Shown here in pieces: positions 1 through 8,910 of a stretch of DNA of 64,000 nucleotides. The translations under genes and the position numbers were made by a program. Within the stretch, counting starts at the first letter, position 1, and each line of letters starts with the position of its first letter. Source of the DNA: Rhodospirillaceae bacterium (GTDB lineage: Bacteria; Pseudomonadota; Alphaproteobacteria; Rhodospirillales; JABHCV01); NCBI GenBank assembly GCA_018662005.1, contig JABJHA010000015.1, positions 1 to 64,000 of the forward strand, written 5' to 3'. Under the pieces are notes generated by a model. That model saw only the letters and a list, made by a program, of their open reading frames with translations, did no database searches and was not told where the DNA came from.

Positions 1-2962
1 CAGCATCAACGCTGAACGAACCGTAAGTTCCCGGCGCGTCAGTCTGGGCCGTAAACACGCCCTCACCCGCATCGGCGTCCGTGATGTTGAGCTGGCCGCT
101 GGCCGTCAGGTCGGTGTCCTCGGTGACCGCGAAGTCATCAGTGGCAGCCGAACCGGTGATCACTGGCGCGTCGTTGGTGCCGGTCACGGTGATTGTCGCT
201 GTCGCTGTATCCGTACCGCCCTGGCCATCATCAACCGTATAGTCGAAACTCACTTCACGGGTATCACCGACGCCCAGATCCTGGAAATCGGCGCCTGGAT
301 CAAAACTGAAGGTGCCATCCGCATTAACCGTCACCGAGCCTTCGGAAGGCTGGTCAGCCGTATAGGTCAAGGTATCGCCATCAGCATCGGCACCCTCGAA
401 CGAGAAGGTCTGAGCCAGACCATCTTCTTCCGCACCACCCTTTAAATCGGTAGCCGTGGGGTCAGTATTGACATCCACAATATTGATCGTAGAAGTCGCA
501 GATTGGGTCGTCGTTAACGTACCGTCACTAACATCATAAGAAATCGTGACCGGGCCACTGGTCCCTGCGGCGGGAGCGTATTCAAAATTGCCATCCTCGT
601 TGGCAGCTACAGAAACCCCATCGATGGTCAGGTTGGAAACGCTGAGGTCACCGGTCAGGTTGTCAACATCCGTGGCGCCTTCAATAAGGTCAGAAGCCTG
701 GATGGTGATTGAGCCATTTTCATCGACGCTGAAAGTATCGCCACCAGCAGAACCAATGACCGGCGCATCGTTTACAGCATTGACGGTAACGGCAATGGAC
801 TGTGGTTCGGACGTCGCCGTATCGCCACTGGGATTTGTCGAGGTTGCGGTAACACTGACCGAGAAGTCTTCATTGGAGTCAGTTCCAGGTGTAACCGTCA
901 AATTTGTCAGTTGATCGGGACTCAAGGTCCAACTACCGTCGGAATTTGCTTCTCCGGCTGAAAGTTTCGCATCAGTTGGGACGCCGGTAATGTTGACGCT
1001 AACCACATCATTGCCACCTGGGTCGGCAATAGCAGCTGTCACATCAAGAGCGATAGCTGTGTCTTCGTCGCCACGGCTGTCAGTCGTGTCCACAGTAGGG
1101 GTATCAGCCGTTTGATTAATGATTCTGGTGGCCTCGGCTTCAGCGGCAGCGGTATCTGCGGCGGCCTGTGCGGCAGCGGCATCTGCGGCGGCCTGTGCGG
1201 AAGCAGCGGCAGCGGCGTCAGCGGCAGCCTGGGCGGCGGCATCGGCGGCGGCCTGGGCGGCGGCTTCGGCAGCGACGGCGGCGGCATCGGCGGCAGCCTG
1301 GGCGGCAGCATCGGCGGCAGCTTGAGCGGCGGCAGCGGCGGCGGCAGCGGCGGCGGCAGCGGTATCTGCGGCGGCATCAGTGGCGGTTGTATCAATGAAA
1401 CCGGTTTGTTCTGTGGTATCTTCATCACCGGCAGCGGTTTCAAAATCATTCAGGTCGGAACCGTCAAGGGCCGCCTGATCAGCGGCCGACAGATCTTCGT
1501 CATCAGAGGAGGCGACAGCGATAGAAAGCTCTTCTTCCTGGAACTCGCCGCCAGCTGCGGTATCAAAATTAGCCAAATCCTCTGCTGATTCCTGACCCTG
1601 AGCTTCGCCCACACCCTGAGCATCTGTTGGGTCATCAGCCGTAGCGAGTTCTTCCTCGAAGACGCCTTCTTCGGAAAGCTCTTCGGAACCCAGTTCCTCG
1701 GCCCCAAGTTCTTCTGTCGCAACTTCCGATACGACTTCGGCCTGAGCCAATTCTTCCTCGGATACTTCACCAGCAGCGGTCTCGAAGTCGGCCAGTTCTT
1801 CATCGCCGAGTTCGGCAACGGCCAGATCTTCAACAGCCAAATCTTCTTCTGTCGCACCTTCTTCAGCGGCAAGTTCTTCATCAGAAACCGTACCTTCTTC
1901 AGAGGCCAGCTCTTCCTCGTCACCGGCAGCCGTCTCGAATTCAGCCAACTCTTCATCGGTCGCGCCTTCTTCTTCGGCGGCCAGTTCTTCTTCGGTAGCG
2001 CCTTCTTCCTCGGCGGCGAGTTCTTCTTCGGTGGCGCCTTCTTCTTCGGCGGCCAGTTCTTCTTCGGTGGCGCCTTCTTCCTCGGCGGCCAGTTCTTCTT
2101 CGGTGGCGCCTTCTTCCTCGGCGGCCAGCTCTTCTTCGCCTTCGCCTTCTTCTTCGGCGAGGTCTTCATCCTCTGCGGTCGCAGCTTCTTCAGCCGCGAT
2201 AGCGTCTTCGATCAACTGGCTGACTTCAGCACTGTCCGTGCCATACTGGTTGGCATTGTTACCGGCAGGCAAGCTGTTCAGCGCGCCGCCAAACTGCTGC
2301 AACATATCGGACATGTTGACTGTGTATGACTGGCTCGGCGCTGTTGACGCGTCAGTGATCTGAGTGCCCTGGAAGGCGGTATTAAGGATTTGCACGCCAG
2401 CGGCGTTTGAAACAACAACTTCACCGACGAACCCGTCGGCTTCTTCCATCAGGACAACAGATGTGTCCTGACCTTCGCCAACATCCAGGCCAACCTGAGT
2501 GCCGCGAATACCGATGGTAGCGACCGGCGTGTCCAGGGTCATGGCGTCGGGATCGGTTTTGGCGATCTGGCCACTGACAAAGGTAAACACACCTTCAACT
2601 GCGGAAATGGAAATGGACCCTTCCTGGGTTGCCGGATCATAGACCATCTCGTCGAGGACCATGTTGCCGTTTTCGGCCATGGAGAAAGTCGTTTCATCAG
2701 CAAGGGTGACACCAATGGAACCGCCGCCTGCGGTTTCGATAACATCGCCTTGATAAACCTGGGATCCCGGTTCCAACTCGACCTTGGTACCATCGACCCT
2801 GGTCGCTATGACCGAACCACTGGTGGTATCGACAGTACCGATCGGCTGTGCATCAGCACCCGATGCCGCTTGCGCAATCTCTGTCGCGTCACCGGTTTCA
2901 AAAGGTGTGACGTCGGTCAGGGAAATATTGTCATTTCCGGTCGTTTCATTATCGGAAGCCAT
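1..2962 (-). CDS. Large FecR / acidic-repeat / cadherin-VCBS surface protein, C-terminus outside window
   Basis: About 987 codons are open from an ATG at 2962 (preceded by AGGAG) to the window edge. The order of segments is: a FecR-like domain at about residues 65-165, including TPVATIGIRGT; an acidic stretch with near-identical EEEGATEEELAA units and several F(E/D)TAAG motifs; an Ala-rich stretch broken by Gln and Asp; then Ig-like cadherin/VCBS-type domains with TGTNDAPVI linkers and GTYGSFSVDA. No classical signal peptide is visible, which is common for giant adhesins secreted by type I systems; the secretion signal would lie in the missing C-terminus. A role as a large surface or adhesion protein is inferred. 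Low-complexity composition produces long meaningless ORFs on both strands here. The frame was chosen because it alone runs through all recognisable domains. Confidence 0.85.
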   Translation of the reverse strand, partial: MASDNETTGNDNISLTDVTPFETGDATEIAQAASGADAQPIGTVDTTSGSVIATRVDGTKVELEPGSQVYQGDVIETAGGGSIGVTLADETTFSMAENGNMVLDEMVYDPATQEGSISISAVEGVFTFVSGQIAKTDPDAMTLDTPVATIGIRGTQVGLDVGEGQDTSVVLMEEADGFVGEVVVSNAAGVQILNTAFQGTQITDASTAPSQSYTVNMSDMLQQFGGALNSLPAGNNANQYGTDSAEVSQLIEDAIAAEEAATAEDEDLAEEEGEGEEELAAEEEGATEEELAAEEEGATEEELAAEEEGATEEELAAEEEGATEEELAAEEEGATDEELAEFETAAGDEEELASEEGTVSDEELAAEEGATEEDLAVEDLAVAELGDEELADFETAAGEVSEEELAQAEVVSEVATEELGAEELGSEELSEEGVFEEELATADDPTDAQGVGEAQGQESAEDLANFDTAAGGEFQEEELSIAVASSDDEDLSAADQAALDGSDLNDFETAAGDEDTTEQTGFIDTTATDAAADTAAAAAAAAAAAAQAAADAAAQAAADAAAVAAEAAAQAAADAAAQAAADAAAAASAQAAADAAAAQAAADTAAAEAEATRIINQTADTPTVDTTDSRGDEDTAIALDVTAAIADPGGNDVVSVNITGVPTDAKLSAGEANSDGSWTLSPDQLTNLTVTPGTDSNEDFSVSVTATSTNPSGDTATSEPQSIAVTVNAVNDAPVIGSAGGDTFSVDENGSITIQASDLIEGATDVDNLTGDLSVSNLTIDGVSVAANEDGNFEYAPAAGTSGPVTISYDVSDGTLTTTQSATSTINIVDVNTDPTATDLKGGAEEDGLAQTFSFEGADADGDTLTYTADQPSEGSVTVNADGTFSFDPGADFQDLGVGDTREVSFDYTVDDGQGGTDTATATITVTGTNDAPVITGSAATDDFAVTEDTDLTASGQLNITDADAGEGVFTAQTDAPGTYGSFSVDA
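1976..2137 (-). repeat. 36-bp in-frame tandem repeats in the surface protein gene
   Basis: Four full 36-base units begin at 1976, 2012, 2048 and 2084, and a fifth is partial. Each encodes a 12-residue unit of the type EEEGATEEELAA on the minus strand. Units differ at only a few positions, which suggests recent slippage or recombination; copy number probably varies between strains. Confidence 0.85.
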
Positions 2963-3145
2963 GGTCTTCTCCTAAGGGGCAACTCGCAAAATCTTCCCGG
3001 TTTTGTTTGTCTGATGTTATTTTTCAGTCATTTGGAAAAGAACATAGACAACGGAAGATCCGCAGAGTCCGCGAATTTCAATAAAATTTTATCTAAATTT
3101 GCAGAAGAAAGCTGTGACCGCTGTCACACCATTGAAAAAAAAGAA

Positions 3146-3229
3146 TTAACTCGTGAAATCGACAATGACGGCCTTGATGGTTCCATCTTCATCAATCGTA
3201 ACAATGCCTTCTGCGGTATTGCTGATGAC
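3146..3229 (-). other. Possible PAS-domain remnant
   Basis: A 27-codon stretch ending in TAA at 3146 reads ISNTAEGIVTIDEDGTI in its middle, which resembles the start of PAS sensor domains in bacterial kinases. An in-frame stop lies two codons upstream, and no start codon or downstream domain follows. It lies in the 306-base gap between the surface protein gene and the next minus-strand gene; nothing else was recognised in that gap. It may be a fossil of a sensor gene or chance similarity. Confidence 0.25.
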
Positions 3230-3268
3230 CGCTTACACCATATAACAATTCAGACGTTGAACCTGATC

Positions 3269-3457
3269 CTACTTACCCACGGCAAAGGTCAGCTCATCAG
3301 CCTCGTCCTTACTCACAAGTTCATCCTCAATGGCATTACATTTTGCCATTTCGAACAAGTGTTCGTTTGTGATTAGGGTGCCGTATCCATCTGCGAGAAT
3401 CTGATAGGTATGGATTAGCTTTCCATCAGCATCTTTAACTTCAATATTTGGCACCAT
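3269..3457 (-). CDS. Small hypothetical protein, 62 residues
   Basis: The ATG at 3457 is preceded by GGGAGGAA, a strong ribosome binding site. The product begins MVPNIEVKDADGK and is soluble, acidic and without a membrane segment or signal peptide; it has one Cys (AKCNAIEDE). I do not recognise the family. It lies on the same strand as the surface protein gene but 306 bases upstream of it, so co-transcription is uncertain. The good ribosome site and protein-like composition argue that it is real. Confidence 0.6.
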   Translation of the reverse strand: MVPNIEVKDADGKLIHTYQILADGYGTLITNEHLFEMAKCNAIEDELVSKDEADELTFAVGK

Positions 3458-3579
3458 TTCCTCCCATAATCAGTTTGCTATATATAGTGAAGATTTTGTC
3501 GAAAGAAAGCGCTTTAAAATCCGGATAATGGCCAAGGTTGTTGAAGTCCTGCCGTCCAGTTTTAGGTTACGATTCTGCC

Positions 3580-4383
3580 TTATACAGGAGCCAGGCGAGT
3601 TTCAAACCGCAGCGTATCTGGGTTCCAGCGGTGCAACTGGAACAATGGCCGTTCTTTCCAATCTGCTTCATATTCGCCTAGACGGTTGTCGAGCGCCAAG
3701 GAGGGAGTGACCGATGCGTTACAGGTTTCCAACTCCACGCTAAACTGGCGGTGCATATGGCCGCAGAAAAGATGCACGACCTGCTCGTGCCGGGCAACCA
3801 GACGCAGGAACGCGTCGGCCAACGAGGGATCGTCGAACTGGATAGGGTACTTTGAGGTCGGAACCTCGAACGGAGGATGGTGCATGAAGATCGCGGTAGG
3901 TGTATCAGGCTGTTCCTCGAGCAATTCCTCCAAAATGCCCAGCCTTACCGAGCAAGTCGTTCCGATCCTGCTTTTTCTTTTCTGGGTGTCCATGGCGATG
4001 AGCCGCACGGGGAACCTCTCTATGCTGTAGATGAGAAAACCGTTGACCATTTTCGCGTCACAAATATCCCTGAGCCCTTCCAACAGGTATGCGCCCAGAT
4101 CGCGATTACCCAAGGCGAAAAACACCGGGATGTTCAAAGCGCCCATCATGGACTTAACGATTTCGTATTCTTCCGGCTTGCCGTTTTGAGAAACGTCACC
4201 GGTGTGCAGGATCAATTCGGGTGTTTCGTCCATTTTACCAACATGCGCGACAAAGTTCTTCAGCGCGGTTATGCGCTCAAGCGTGTGAGGTTCGTCTGGA
4301 TCAGGTAGGGAAATGTGGGTATCGGAAATTTGTGCTATCAGCATCGGATTTGGAACAACATTTCCATCTGTGGCCTGTGACAT
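3580..4383 (-). CDS. Metallophosphoesterase, cyclic-nucleotide phosphodiesterase-like
   Basis: A 267-residue calcineurin-type phosphoesterase. The metal-binding motifs appear in order: ISDTHI near residue 19, HTGDVSQ, ALGNRD, MHHPPF and CGHMHR. This order and spacing match the class III cyclic nucleotide phosphodiesterases (CpdA/Icc), which hydrolyse cAMP or related phosphodiesters in the cytoplasm; the actual substrate cannot be read from sequence. The annotated ATG at 4383 has a weak ribosome site, and an internal ATG at residue 14, just before LIAQISDTH, is an alternative start. It lies downstream of the slyD-like gene on the same strand. Confidence 0.85.
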   Translation of the reverse strand: MSQATDGNVVPNPMLIAQISDTHISLPDPDEPHTLERITALKNFVAHVGKMDETPELILHTGDVSQNGKPEEYEIVKSMMGALNIPVFFALGNRDLGAYLLEGLRDICDAKMVNGFLIYSIERFPVRLIAMDTQKRKSRIGTTCSVRLGILEELLEEQPDTPTAIFMHHPPFEVPTSKYPIQFDDPSLADAFLRLVARHEQVVHLFCGHMHRQFSVELETCNASVTPSLALDNRLGEYEADWKERPLFQLHRWNPDTLRFETRLAPV

Positions 4384-4429
4384 AAAGGCTGTAACGGATC
4401 AGATTCGGCCTTAAGTATATATGTCATCT

Positions 4430-4939
4430 TTAGATTGGCACCTTGATAGCCCCGCCAACATCCGGCTCCGCGACGACCGCTCCTCCGGCTTCTATTTCTT
4501 CCTCGGTGGCGTCCCGGACGTTCAGGACTTCCAGTTTGAAGATCGCAAACCGGCCGCAAAGCGGGTTGTTGCCATCGACCGTGAGGGTCTTGTCGTCCAT
4601 ACGAGTCACGATGAAGTTGCGGGGGCCACTCTTTTCACTCTCCATTGTGATGGTGGTTCCGATTTCCCGGTAATCTTCGGGGACATTTTCAATGCGATCA
4701 GTAAAGACCAGAGATTCATCCCGGGGGCCATAGAGTATATTACAATCGATGGGCACCTCGACGATATCGCCGACTTTTTTGCCTTCCAATTCCGTCGTGA
4801 CGCTTTGGTCCAGGGCACAATCCATGCCGTGTACATAGCCGATGGGATACTCGACCGAAACCAGGGTATCGCCGGATTTTTGGTCGATAACCTTGTAGTT
4901 GAGCTCGACGAACTTGCTGTCTTGAATGGTTTCGCTCAT
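4430..4939 (-). CDS. FKBP-type peptidyl-prolyl isomerase, SlyD-like
   Basis: A 169-residue SlyD-type FKBP that catalyses cis-trans isomerisation of prolyl bonds and probably acts as a folding chaperone in the cytoplasm. Family marks are the short N-terminal FKBP strand, ELEGKKVGD, an inserted flap domain in the middle, and TVDGNNPLCGR, a variant of the SlyD TVDGNHPLAG motif. The His-rich metal-binding tail of E. coli SlyD is missing. The start was placed at the ATG at 4939 because AAGGTG lies just upstream; a longer reading frame to 4999 adds a non-conserved leader. Its position downstream of the apr genes could mean a link to folding of sulfur-metabolism enzymes, but that is only inference. 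Confidence 0.8.
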   Translation of the reverse strand: MSETIQDSKFVELNYKVIDQKSGDTLVSVEYPIGYVHGMDCALDQSVTTELEGKKVGDIVEVPIDCNILYGPRDESLVFTDRIENVPEDYREIGTTITMESEKSGPRNFIVTRMDDKTLTVDGNNPLCGRFAIFKLEVLNVRDATEEEIEAGGAVVAEPDVGGAIKVPI

Positions 4940-5023
4940 AGCACCTTGCAACCTGGGTGTAAGATCAATTTGTATTTTAACGAAAGCGCTTAAATACAAT
5001 TAATTGATCGTTATTAATAAGTT

Positions 5024-5063
5024 AGAGCAACTTACCTGCGTTTGAGCAAACGCAGGTTGCTCT
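5024..5063. terminator. Long hairpin after the 117-residue gene
   Basis: AGAGCAA...CCTGCGTTT pairs with AAACGCAGG...TTGCTCT around a GAGC loop, giving a 16-bp stem with a 4-base bulge. It overlaps the TAG stop of the minus-strand gene ending at 5062. There is no strong T-run, so it may be an intrinsic terminator of modest strength or an mRNA 3'-end stabiliser separating that gene from slyD. Confidence 0.5.
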
Positions 5064-5415
5064 AGAAGACGGAGGCGCCAAAAATCTTGATCTCATCATG
5101 CTCATCGCAACCGAGGACCAAACGACCGAGCCATTCACCCTCTTTTTTCGTGCTGCGAACACGATAAAGAACCGTCACATGCTCGCCGCGGCGAATGATG
5201 CCGAGATAGTCGTAGACTTCGGAAAGGCTCCGGGTCAGTTCGCTCTTCGCGAATTGCTTTCCGACTTCGACTTCGTTCAAGCCCTGGATCAGACTGGGGT
5301 GAAAATTGCGGATAAATTTTCCGTATTTACCATCGTTGGAAGCCCTGACGAGCTCTATCCACATCGGTTCGGCAACGGTCAAAATTTCATCATCTGTGAG
5401 TTCGATAATATTCAT
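5062..5415 (-). CDS. Hypothetical protein, 117 residues
   Basis: It begins MNIIELTDDEILTVAEPMW and has mixed alpha/beta character, with no signal peptide and no membrane segment. The C-terminal half (VTVLYRVRSTKKEGEWLGRLVLG) looks like beta strands and could belong to a small cone-like fold, but no motif is decisive. It lies between aprA (downstream terminator at 5459-5493) and slyD on the same strand, so it probably has its own promoter in the 120 bases upstream. Function unknown; the neighbourhood hints at sulfur metabolism. Confidence 0.6.
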   Translation of the reverse strand: MNIIELTDDEILTVAEPMWIELVRASNDGKYGKFIRNFHPSLIQGLNEVEVGKQFAKSELTRSLSEVYDYLGIIRRGEHVTVLYRVRSTKKEGEWLGRLVLGCDEHDEIKIFGASVF

Positions 5416-5458
5416 AAGTGTCCTAAATCACACTAAAAAGCGAATTTCGCAGGAGCAT

Positions 5459-5493
5459 AAAAAAAGATCAACATGGAAATGCTGATCCTTTTT
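5459..5493 (-). terminator. Rho-independent terminator of the apr operon
   Basis: On the minus strand GATCAGCAT...ATGTTGATC forms a stem with one mismatch and is followed by seven T residues. On the plus strand the stem is also followed by five T residues, so it could work both ways. It lies 50 bases after the aprA stop codon. Confidence 0.75.
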
Positions 5494-5543
5494 CAAATAC
5501 CCGGCAGAAGTTCGACGTGAACGCCTGCCAGGTGACTTGAAGA

Positions 5544-7427
5544 TTACTCGGCTGCAGCCATTTCGCTTTCGTCGAGCAAGTGATACAAGGGTGCCTTCTC
5601 CATGGTGTACTCGCCGGTATTCGGATCACGACGGGACACAGTAAGAACGTGCCAGTTTTCGTCATCCAGCTTCATGGCGTCACCACGGTAGTAGTACCCC
5701 GGCCAACGGGTTTCCTTGCGGAACAAGGTGTGCTGCAGAACACATTCGGACGTACGATGGCGGTGCTTGACTTCCCAGGCACGCAGCAATTCGTGAAGGT
5801 CCTTGGCCGCAATTTTTTCAAGATCTTCTTCCATGATCTTGAGCTTCTTGAGACCAATGCTCAACAGTTTATCATTGGTCATGTAGTTAACCGTCACACC
5901 ACCACCGTACTCGTCCATCAGCTTTTGCAGGCGGTCAAGTTCCTGACGTGGGTTGTGGTAGTTCGGGTTAACCGTACCGGCAACGATTTCGTTGCGGTGG
6001 ACCTTGTAGTGTTCCATCGGCCTGAAGACTTCTTCTTTCAGCTTTTCGATGGTCGCATTGGAAACGCTGATACCTTCGCCCTTGCCGTCGTCGATGTACT
6101 GACAAGCGGATTTCGCAGCAATGCGGCCTTCAGTGAAGGAACCCGAAGAGAACGCGTGCGGCGTACCGCCGACTGCGTCACCGGCGCCGAACAGGCCTTC
6201 GATGGTCATCATGCGGTTATAGCCCCATTGATATTCAGGCGGGGATACATCTTCCGGACCGGAGCACCAGGCACCACAACCGGTGGCGTGGGAACCCATG
6301 ACGTACGGTTCGGACGTGGTCAGTTCCGGGTTTTCGTTTTTCGGATTAACATCCGTAGCAGCCCACAGAACAGCCTGACCAACGGTCATACCCAGGAAGT
6401 TGTGCCAACCGATTTCTTCAAGGTGTGGGTCCTGGAACGAGTGCATCGTGACCATGTGGATCGGACCGCGACCGGCGTTCACTTCGTTAATGATAGCGTG
6501 GTTACGCAGGCAGGTCGGGATCGGGCGGTGGGTGGCGTGAGAAAGCTCCGGATCCAGGTATTCTTTACCGACCATCTTCTGCAGTTCGGGGAACCACTTG
6601 GATTCATATTCCTCGCCATAGGCGTTCTGCGTGTAGGTCTTCAAGTGCAGGAAGTACGCGCCCACCGGGCCGTAACCATCTTTGAAGCGAGCCAGAACGA
6701 TACGGTTTTCCATTTGGGTCATCTTCGCACCGGCGTTGATCATCAACGCGTAAGCGGAACCAGATGACCACGGTGCGTACCAAACACGACCGGCACCTTC
6801 GCCGACGGAACGCGGCTTGAAGATGTTGGACGCGCCACCCGCGCCGCAAACCACGGTTTTGGACTTGAAGACGTGGAAGTTGCCGGTGCGGACGTTGAAG
6901 CCGACAGCACCCGCGACGCGGTTTTCCTTGGCTTCGTCCATCAACAAGTGGGTGATGCAGACCCGGTTATAAACCTTGTCTGCCGACTTCTTCGCGGCTT
7001 CGGCCACAAGCGGCTTGTAGGATTCACCGTGGATCATGATCTGCCAGCGGCCTTCACGCAGGTAAGAACCCTTTTCGGTGTCGCGCATGATCGGCATGCC
7101 CCACTCTTCAAACAGGTGGACCGCAGAGTCGACGTGGCGGGCCATGTCGAACAACAGATCTTCACGCAGCATGCCCATCAAGTCGATGCGCGCATAATGC
7201 ACGTGGTCTTCCGGGTTGTTCTCACCAAAGCGGGTACCCATGTAGCAGTTGATCGCGTACAGACCCTGAGCCACAGCACCTGAACGGTCGATGTTGGCCT
7301 TTTCAGCGACCACGATCTTCTTGTCCTGACCCCAGTAGCGGGCTTCAAAAGCAGCACCGGTACCGCCAAGGCCTGCTCCGGCGACGAGGATGTCGATATT
7401 GTCTTCGACGATAGTTTTGATAGCCAT
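5544..7427 (-). CDS. aprA: Adenylylsulfate reductase alpha subunit
   Basis: A 627-residue flavoprotein. In sulfur oxidisers it runs in reverse, combining sulfite and AMP to form adenosine 5'-phosphosulfate, with electrons passing through FAD to AprB. The N-terminus carries the dinucleotide motif VAGAGLGGTGAAFEARYWG, and length and sequence fit AprA along the whole chain (for example SGSAYALMINAGAKMTQMENR and GLFGAGDAVGG). Its ATG overlaps the aprB stop by one base (TAATG), so the two are translationally coupled in the operon aprM-aprB-aprA. A terminator follows at 5459-5493. The gene order with aprM in front is that of oxidative Apr lineages. Confidence 0.97.
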   Translation of the reverse strand: MAIKTIVEDNIDILVAGAGLGGTGAAFEARYWGQDKKIVVAEKANIDRSGAVAQGLYAINCYMGTRFGENNPEDHVHYARIDLMGMLREDLLFDMARHVDSAVHLFEEWGMPIMRDTEKGSYLREGRWQIMIHGESYKPLVAEAAKKSADKVYNRVCITHLLMDEAKENRVAGAVGFNVRTGNFHVFKSKTVVCGAGGASNIFKPRSVGEGAGRVWYAPWSSGSAYALMINAGAKMTQMENRIVLARFKDGYGPVGAYFLHLKTYTQNAYGEEYESKWFPELQKMVGKEYLDPELSHATHRPIPTCLRNHAIINEVNAGRGPIHMVTMHSFQDPHLEEIGWHNFLGMTVGQAVLWAATDVNPKNENPELTTSEPYVMGSHATGCGAWCSGPEDVSPPEYQWGYNRMMTIEGLFGAGDAVGGTPHAFSSGSFTEGRIAAKSACQYIDDGKGEGISVSNATIEKLKEEVFRPMEHYKVHRNEIVAGTVNPNYHNPRQELDRLQKLMDEYGGGVTVNYMTNDKLLSIGLKKLKIMEEDLEKIAAKDLHELLRAWEVKHRHRTSECVLQHTLFRKETRWPGYYYRGDAMKLDDENWHVLTVSRRDPNTGEYTMEKAPLYHLLDESEMAAAE

Positions 7428-7909
7428 TAGTAGTACACCCCCTGTTTCATCTTAAGTTTGTTAGACTCCAAGGTATGGATGTCCCCGTCATCCATGCGGA
7501 TGAATTTCGGCTCGTTGTACAGATGTTGACTGTCGCGCTGTTCTTGGGTTGGTGCCGGAACATCTTTCAATTGCGGGATGCTCTCACCCCAGGGCTTGGT
7601 GGTGATCGGAGCCAGCAGGTTTAGGTCCATTTCGCCGTTGCGAGACTTGATTCGCCAGGCAATGACCCCCTTTTCCTCGTCGCGGTCCACGCGGACGCTG
7701 TGGCCGAGCGGTGCAAAGTCCGCGTAGCCGCGTACATCAATCGCGTGCTGCGGGCATGCCTTCACGCAGGAATAGCATTCCCAGCACATGCTCGGCTCCA
7801 TGTTGTAAGCACGACGGTAGGTCGTGTCGATGTGCATGATGTCGGACGGGCAGATATCAACGCAGTGTCCGCAGCCGTCGCATCGTGTCATATAGACGAA
7901 AGTAGGCAT
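7427..7909 (-). CDS. aprB: Adenylylsulfate reductase beta subunit
   Basis: A 160-residue iron-sulfur protein that passes electrons between the FAD of AprA and the membrane. Two four-cysteine cluster motifs are visible, CDGCGHCVDICP near the N-terminus and CWECYSCVKACP around residues 42-53, the typical AprB pair of [4Fe-4S] clusters. The remaining C-terminal part is the tail that wraps around AprA in known structures. It is second in the apr operon, 42 bases after the aprM stop. Confidence 0.97.
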   Translation of the reverse strand: MPTFVYMTRCDGCGHCVDICPSDIMHIDTTYRRAYNMEPSMCWECYSCVKACPQHAIDVRGYADFAPLGHSVRVDRDEEKGVIAWRIKSRNGEMDLNLLAPITTKPWGESIPQLKDVPAPTQEQRDSQHLYNEPKFIRMDDGDIHTLESNKLKMKQGVYY

Positions 7910-7951
7910 ATTTAGGTCCCTTCCCCGTTAGAAAGATTTTTTCAAATTTGA

Positions 7952-8797
7952 TTAATAGTGCTGAGGCTGCTCGCGCTTGATGCCGGGCCCCATGTTAGGC
8001 GGGTTGCTGCCCATGTATTCCGGGATATCAGGAAACTTTTTCTGCAACTCGGGATCCGTCAGATCGACCGGTTCGGGCATGTTCTCAAGAGAACCGTCGG
8101 CCTTGATGACCCGCTTGTTGAACGCAGCAGCCGGCTTGAAGAACATGTGTGCGAACTTCGACCAATACACACCGCCGAACAGAACCGTGGCGGAGATGAT
8201 GAACAAGGCCAGGGACACGGTGTCCAAGGGCGTGACGCCCATGGAATGCAAAATGGACCAGACCAGGCCGAAGGTGGTGGTGCCTAGCAATGACAGAATG
8301 AACAGGTCCGCCCTGACGATGCGGTTCCAGGGGACGCCTTCGGCCGTGATATCAACGCGGATGAAGAACCAGAACCAGTAACCGCCAAACATCACCATGG
8401 CGGCACCCAAGTGCCACAACTGAGAGACGATGGCCGGGGCTTCGTGGGTCGGATACGCGAAAACCAATGCGATGGTATTCAAGAGGAACAAGATGAAGCC
8501 GTACATGGTGAACAGGTGCGAAATCCGGCGTCTCGGATTGCAGAATTCGCCAGAGGTCACGACATCAACAGCTACCGTACTGACGGCGATGCCGATTTTG
8601 TCGCCAGCACCTAGCTCACGTGTACGCGAGGCTTCAGCTGCTTTGGCTTTGGCGAAAAAGTACTGGGCGCTTTTCTTGTGGATCATGTCGAAAATAGTGC
8701 CGCCGACGACCAGGATAAACATCAAAATGACATAGCCCTGGATAACGTCGAGCGAGATGATCGTTGCAAGATCGGCGATTGGATTACTGGCGAACAT
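7952..8797 (-). CDS. aprM: AprM, membrane anchor of adenylylsulfate reductase
   Basis: A 281-residue integral membrane protein with about five to six hydrophobic segments (for example ISLDVIQGYVILMFILVVGG and HLFTMYGFILFLLNTIALVF). In sulfur oxidisers without QmoABC, AprM is proposed to anchor AprBA and pass electrons to the quinone pool. The start was set at the ATG at 8797, with GGGGAG upstream; the TTG just before it is less likely. It is first in the operon, about 63 bases from the predicted transcription start. Confidence 0.88.
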   Translation of the reverse strand: MFASNPIADLATIISLDVIQGYVILMFILVVGGTIFDMIHKKSAQYFFAKAKAAEASRTRELGAGDKIGIAVSTVAVDVVTSGEFCNPRRRISHLFTMYGFILFLLNTIALVFAYPTHEAPAIVSQLWHLGAAMVMFGGYWFWFFIRVDITAEGVPWNRIVRADLFILSLLGTTTFGLVWSILHSMGVTPLDTVSLALFIISATVLFGGVYWSKFAHMFFKPAAAFNKRVIKADGSLENMPEPVDLTDPELQKKFPDIPEYMGSNPPNMGPGIKREQPQHY

Positions 8798-8867
8798 CAA
8801 TTTCTCCCCGTGTCGCAGTCGTAAATTATTGAAACTTCTATAGTCAAATCTTTTCTATTAGAAGTGC

Positions 8868-8895
8868 ATTATATAAGGGAAAGTTGATTTGACAA
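8868..8895 (-). promoter_or_regulatory. Sigma-70-type promoter of the apr operon
   Basis: Read on the minus strand: TTGTCA (8895-8890), a 16-base spacer and a perfect TATAAT (8873-8868). Transcription would begin near 8861, giving a leader of about 63 bases before the aprM start codon. Confidence 0.65.
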
Positions 8896-8910
8896 TCAGA
8901 ATGACCACTT

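Noticed and set aside
1112-1588. Plus-strand Gly/Ser-rich ORF and other long ORFs across 1039-2169
   Set aside because: They are the opposite strand or shifted frames of the Ala-rich and acidic repeats of the surface protein; composition is only a mirror of the repeats.
5580-6767. 395-codon plus-strand ORF
   Set aside because: Antisense to aprA, which is a certain gene; no ribosome site or domain.
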